From assembly GCA_002782605.1 (NCBI GenBank), contig PFIF01000006.1:1-16046 (forward strand): a stretch of 16,046 nt of DNA. The letters are read 5' to 3'. A model generated the notes under the pieces. The model saw only the letters and a list, made by a program, of their open reading frames with translations, had not been told where the DNA came from and did not search any database. Origin of the DNA: Deltaproteobacteria bacterium CG_4_8_14_3_um_filter_43_13 (GTDB taxonomy: Bacteria > Desulfobacterota > UBA8473). Below are positions 13,257 through 16,046 of the stretch, piece by piece. Within the stretch, counting starts at the first letter, position 1, and the number at the start of each line of letters is the position of its first letter. A program made the translations under genes and the position numbers.

Positions 13257-15877
13257 AGCTCCATTTTGACCCGCACCAGCAATTCCAGCTTGACGCAATA
13301 GATTCCATTGTTGGAATCTTTGAAGGACAGCCGCTAAACCGCGGTGATTTTGATTTTTCCATCGCCTATGAAAGTTACTTTTTACAGGAAGGTGGTATCG
13401 GAAACCGCTTGACGCTGGGCGATGAACAGATTCTTGAAAATGTAAAATCGATTCAAGAGAAAAACGAACTTGCAGTTTCCAATAATCTGGACGGCATGAA
13501 TTTTTCCGTTGAGATGGAAACAGGCACGGGCAAAACCTATGTTTATCTGCGCACAATTTATGAGCTGAATAAAAAATATGGGTTTAAAAAATTCGTTATA
13601 GTCGTTCCCTCCATTGCCATTCGTGAGGGCGTGTTAAAAAATCTCGAAATCACATTTGAGCATTTCCAGAATCTTTATGACAAAACCCCTGTTAATTTTG
13701 ACGTGTACGACTCCAGACGGGTTTCCAACTTAAGAAACTTCGCTATTAACAACAACATCCAGATTCTTGTTATCAATATTGATTCCTTTGCCAAAGATGA
13801 GAATATCATAAATAAACCCAATGACAAGCTGACCGGCAAAAGACCGGTTGAATTTATTCAGGCAACATGCCCTATTGTAATTGTGGATGAACCACAGAAC
13901 ATGGAAACGGAGATAAGAAGAAAAGCCATCGAAAATCTGAATCCCTTCTGTACTCTGCGCTATTCGGCCACTCATACCAGCCGCTATAATATGGTTTACA
14001 GTCTTGATCCGGTAAAAGCATACGATCTGGGGCTGGTCAAACAAATAGAGGTAGACTCAATCGTTACGGAAAATGATTTTAATGAAGCGTTTGTCTGCCT
14101 TGAAAAAGTAACCGCCGCGAAAACCAGAACGTCCGCTAAAATAAAAATCGATATCAATACAAGCAACGGTGTCAAGCGAAAAACCGTTGCCGCAAAAGTC
14201 GGCGATGATTTATACGATTTGTCCAACAAACGGGAAATATACAAAAACGGTTATATAATAAATGGCATTGATGTGGCTGACGGTTTTATTGAGCTTTCAA
14301 ACGGCGAAACCGTTTTTGTCGGAGATACCTTAGGCGGCCTTTCGGATGAGGTTATGAAAGTCCAGATAAAAAAGACCATAGAGGAGCATTTCTTAAAGGA
14401 AAGAAGATTTAAAGATAAGGGGATAAAGGTCCTTTCACTTTTCTTTATCGACAGGGTGGCAAACTATCGCGCTTATGATGCGGACGGTAATCCGGTTAAA
14501 GGTAAATTTGCTTTCTGGTTTGAGGATATTTACAGGGAGATTTCCGGCAAAGACTCTTATAAAGGCATGATTCCTTTTGAAGCAGGTGAAGTTCATAACG
14601 GCTATTTTTCACAGGATAAAAAAGGCAAATGGAGCGATACAAAGGGCAATACACTGGCGGATGACGACACCTTTAGACTGATTATGAAAGATAAAGAACG
14701 ACTTTTGGATATAAACGAACCCTTACGGTTTATCTTCAGTCATTCGGCTTTGCGGGAAGGCTGGGACAGCCCCAATGTCTTTCAGATTTGCACTTTGAAC
14801 GAGACACACTCGGAGCTGAAAAAACGGCAGGAAATCGGCAGGGGATTGCGGCTTTCCGTGAATCAGGAAGGCTTTCGCATACAGGATAACAATATTAACC
14901 GTCTGACAGTTATTGCGAATGAGGCATATGAAGATTTTGCCAGACAACTACAGACGGAAATTGAAGAGGATTGCGGAGTATCCTTTAAAGGCAGAATTAA
15001 AGACAAGCAGGAACGGGCGACTGTCAAATATCGCAAAGGATTTGAGCTGGATGAGAAATTCAAGGAAATTTGGGAGAAGATAAAACATCAGACAACCTAT
15101 AAAGTCGATTATGATACGTCCGAGCTCATAAAAAAGGCTTCTAAAGCGCTCAACCAAATGCCTGAAATAAAAAAAGCCGTTATTAAGGCTACGAAAACAG
15201 CTCTCAAGTTTGACGATACCGGTATTGTGGCCGATATAAAAGCATCATATGTCACGGCGTTTGACGGCGTTTTCGGGATACCAGATGTGCTCTTTTACAT
15301 TCAGGAAAGAACTGGACTGACCCGCTCAACCATTCTAGAAATTCTATTAAAATCAGGCAGGACCGGGGATATAATGATCAATCCCCAGCTATTCCTCGAT
15401 AGTGCCGTATCGGCTATTAACGATGTATTAACCGATTTAATGATTGACGGAATTAAGTACGAGAAGATAGGAGCAAAAGAGTATGAGATGCGGCTATTTG
15501 AAGAGTATGAAATTCATGTCAATGAACTGACCTTTCGGATATCAAAGAAAGATAAAACCATATACAGCAATCTTGTTCCGCTTGATTCAAACGTGGAATA
15601 TGATTTTGCCAGGGAATGTGAAAACCGCGAAGATATAGAATTTTATTTCAAGCTGCCTTTCTGGTTTAAAATTCAAACGCCCATCGGGACTTATAATCCG
15701 GATTGGGCTTTGATAAAAAAGAATGAAAAAACCGTTTACTTTGTTGCTGAGACAAAATCGGCAGGGCAGGAATTAAAAACAAGCGAGAGAAGAAAAATAA
15801 AGTGTGGATATGCACATTTTAACGAGTTTAAAGATGTAGAATACAGACAGGTTTCAACAGTGGGGGAATTGGATTAA
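13253..15877 (+). CDS. res: type III restriction endonuclease subunit (Res)
   Basis: The ATP-dependent translocating and cutting subunit that joins Mod to cleave unmethylated foreign DNA. The 874-residue chain has a superfamily 2 helicase: motif I METGTGKT (88-95), motif II DEPQ (212-215), motif III SATHTS (238-243), and motif VI QEIGRGLRLS (526-535) after HSALREGWDSPNVFQI. A C-terminal PD-(D/E)xK nuclease follows: NPDWAL (D817) and AETKS (E833, K835). All catalytic residues are visible, so the enzyme looks active. It starts with TTG at 13253, overlapping the upstream stop as TTGA and preceded by GGAG (13241-13244) 8 bases away. A weak start codon plus overlap suggests that Res output is kept low and coupled to the gene before it, sensible for a nuclease that must not outrun Mod. 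Confidence 0.94.
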   Translation: MKLHFDPHQQFQLDAIDSIVGIFEGQPLNRGDFDFSIAYESYFLQEGGIGNRLTLGDEQILENVKSIQEKNELAVSNNLDGMNFSVEMETGTGKTYVYLRTIYELNKKYGFKKFVIVVPSIAIREGVLKNLEITFEHFQNLYDKTPVNFDVYDSRRVSNLRNFAINNNIQILVINIDSFAKDENIINKPNDKLTGKRPVEFIQATCPIVIVDEPQNMETEIRRKAIENLNPFCTLRYSATHTSRYNMVYSLDPVKAYDLGLVKQIEVDSIVTENDFNEAFVCLEKVTAAKTRTSAKIKIDINTSNGVKRKTVAAKVGDDLYDLSNKREIYKNGYIINGIDVADGFIELSNGETVFVGDTLGGLSDEVMKVQIKKTIEEHFLKERRFKDKGIKVLSLFFIDRVANYRAYDADGNPVKGKFAFWFEDIYREISGKDSYKGMIPFEAGEVHNGYFSQDKKGKWSDTKGNTLADDDTFRLIMKDKERLLDINEPLRFIFSHSALREGWDSPNVFQICTLNETHSELKKRQEIGRGLRLSVNQEGFRIQDNNINRLTVIANEAYEDFARQLQTEIEEDCGVSFKGRIKDKQERATVKYRKGFELDEKFKEIWEKIKHQTTYKVDYDTSELIKKASKALNQMPEIKKAVIKATKTALKFDDTGIVADIKASYVTAFDGVFGIPDVLFYIQERTGLTRSTILEILLKSGRTGDIMINPQLFLDSAVSAINDVLTDLMIDGIKYEKIGAKEYEMRLFEEYEIHVNELTFRISKKDKTIYSNLVPLDSNVEYDFARECENREDIEFYFKLPFWFKIQTPIGTYNPDWALIKKNEKTVYFVAETKSAGQELKTSERRKIKCGYAHFNEFKDVEYRQVSTVGELD

Positions 15878-15903
15878 GAACCGATTTCGCACTTCGTGTG
15901 CTC

Positions 15904-15963
15904 CCTGTCTGCGCCTGCCTGTGCAGGCACGGCAGACAGGTGCGTACACGCACAGGCAGGCGG
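15904..15963. repeat. GC-rich nested palindrome after res
   Basis: CCTGTCTGC (15904-15912) pairs with GCAGACAGG (15932-15940), enclosing GCCTGC/GCAGGC. The whole ends in CGCACAGGCAGG (15949-15960). The same two ends occur in the short copy within mod (8336-8365). It may fold into several alternative stems. Confidence 0.7.
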
Positions 15964-15986
15964 TGGAAAAACAGGCAAGTTTTTTT
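15912..15986 (+). terminator. possible terminator of the restriction operon
   Basis: A run of seven T (15980-15986) is preceded by ACAGGCAAG, whose ACAGGCA could pair with TGCCTGT in the palindrome near 15916-15922. The stem would be long-range with nested hairpins, so the call is weak. No better terminator lies between res and the next gene. Confidence 0.3.
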
Positions 15987-16005
15987 AAAGATAGGGGGTT
16001 GAAGG

Positions 16006-16046
16006 ATGCCAATATATGAATATAGATGTGACCTTTGTGGGGAAGA
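16006..16046 (+). CDS. FmdB family zinc-ribbon protein, partial (N-terminus only)
   Basis: The first 13 codons read MPIYEYRCDLCGE, the hallmark start of FmdB-type (CxxC_CXXC_SSSS) zinc-ribbon proteins, with the first CxxC at C8 and C11. The ribosome binding site GGGGG (15994-15998) lies 7 bases upstream of the ATG. The gene runs off the window. FmdB proteins are small putative regulators of uncertain function found in many anaerobes. Confidence 0.85.
   Translation, partial: MPIYEYRCDLCGE

Overview
The window comes from a moderately AT-rich bacterium that I cannot place below domain level. All genes lie on the plus strand with bacterial ribosome binding sites. The nickel-pincer cofactor genes (larB, larC), a nitronate-monooxygenase-like flavoprotein beside an acyl-CoA dehydrogenase relic, and several families of short palindromic and MITE-like repeats fit an uncultured, probably anaerobic lineage such as Nitrospirota, Desulfobacterota or a neighbour. 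That placement is inference.

Left half (1-6372), housekeeping genes. A sigma70-type promoter precedes an FMN oxidoreductase. It is followed by an acyl-CoA dehydrogenase gene reduced to its two ends and frameshifted. The 350 bases after that hold a small regulatory system not previously listed as a gene: a promoter, a 28-codon leader peptide with 7 Phe, 2 Tyr and 1 Trp, competing antiterminator and terminator hairpins, and a second intrinsic terminator, all in front of the DAHP synthase gene aroF. This reads as phenylalanine (aromatic) transcription attenuation. Then come a PaaI-type hotdog thioesterase with a 24-bp perfect hairpin just before its ribosome binding site, a 155-bp inverted-repeat element with a 9-bp target duplication, a metallophosphoesterase, and the larB-larC pair.

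Boundary (6373-6554). A 149-bp MITE-like element with 11-bp inverted repeats and an 11-bp direct duplication separates larC from the accessory region.

Right half (6555-15877), a defence island transcribed as one tight unit. It begins with a RelE/ParE-type toxin-antitoxin pair, followed by a type III restriction-modification operon. Its modification gene (mod) and restriction gene (res) are separated by three extra genes: an S23-type four-helix-bundle protein, a PHP phosphoesterase fused to an SMC/ABC-like ATPase (TrlF-like), and an AlbA_2 plus HATPase protein. Junctions from the four-helix gene to res are overlaps of 4 to 11 bases, which suggests translational coupling and a composite defence system in which methylation and cleavage are joined by a second nuclease/ATPase module.

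Two repeat families run through this island. Inverted arrays built on AAATGTTCAATGATAAATG bracket the four-helix gene, and a gene-less version of the same arrangement sits in frame inside mod. A GC-rich palindrome occurs both inside mod and after res. The window ends in the first 13 codons of an FmdB-type zinc-ribbon protein.
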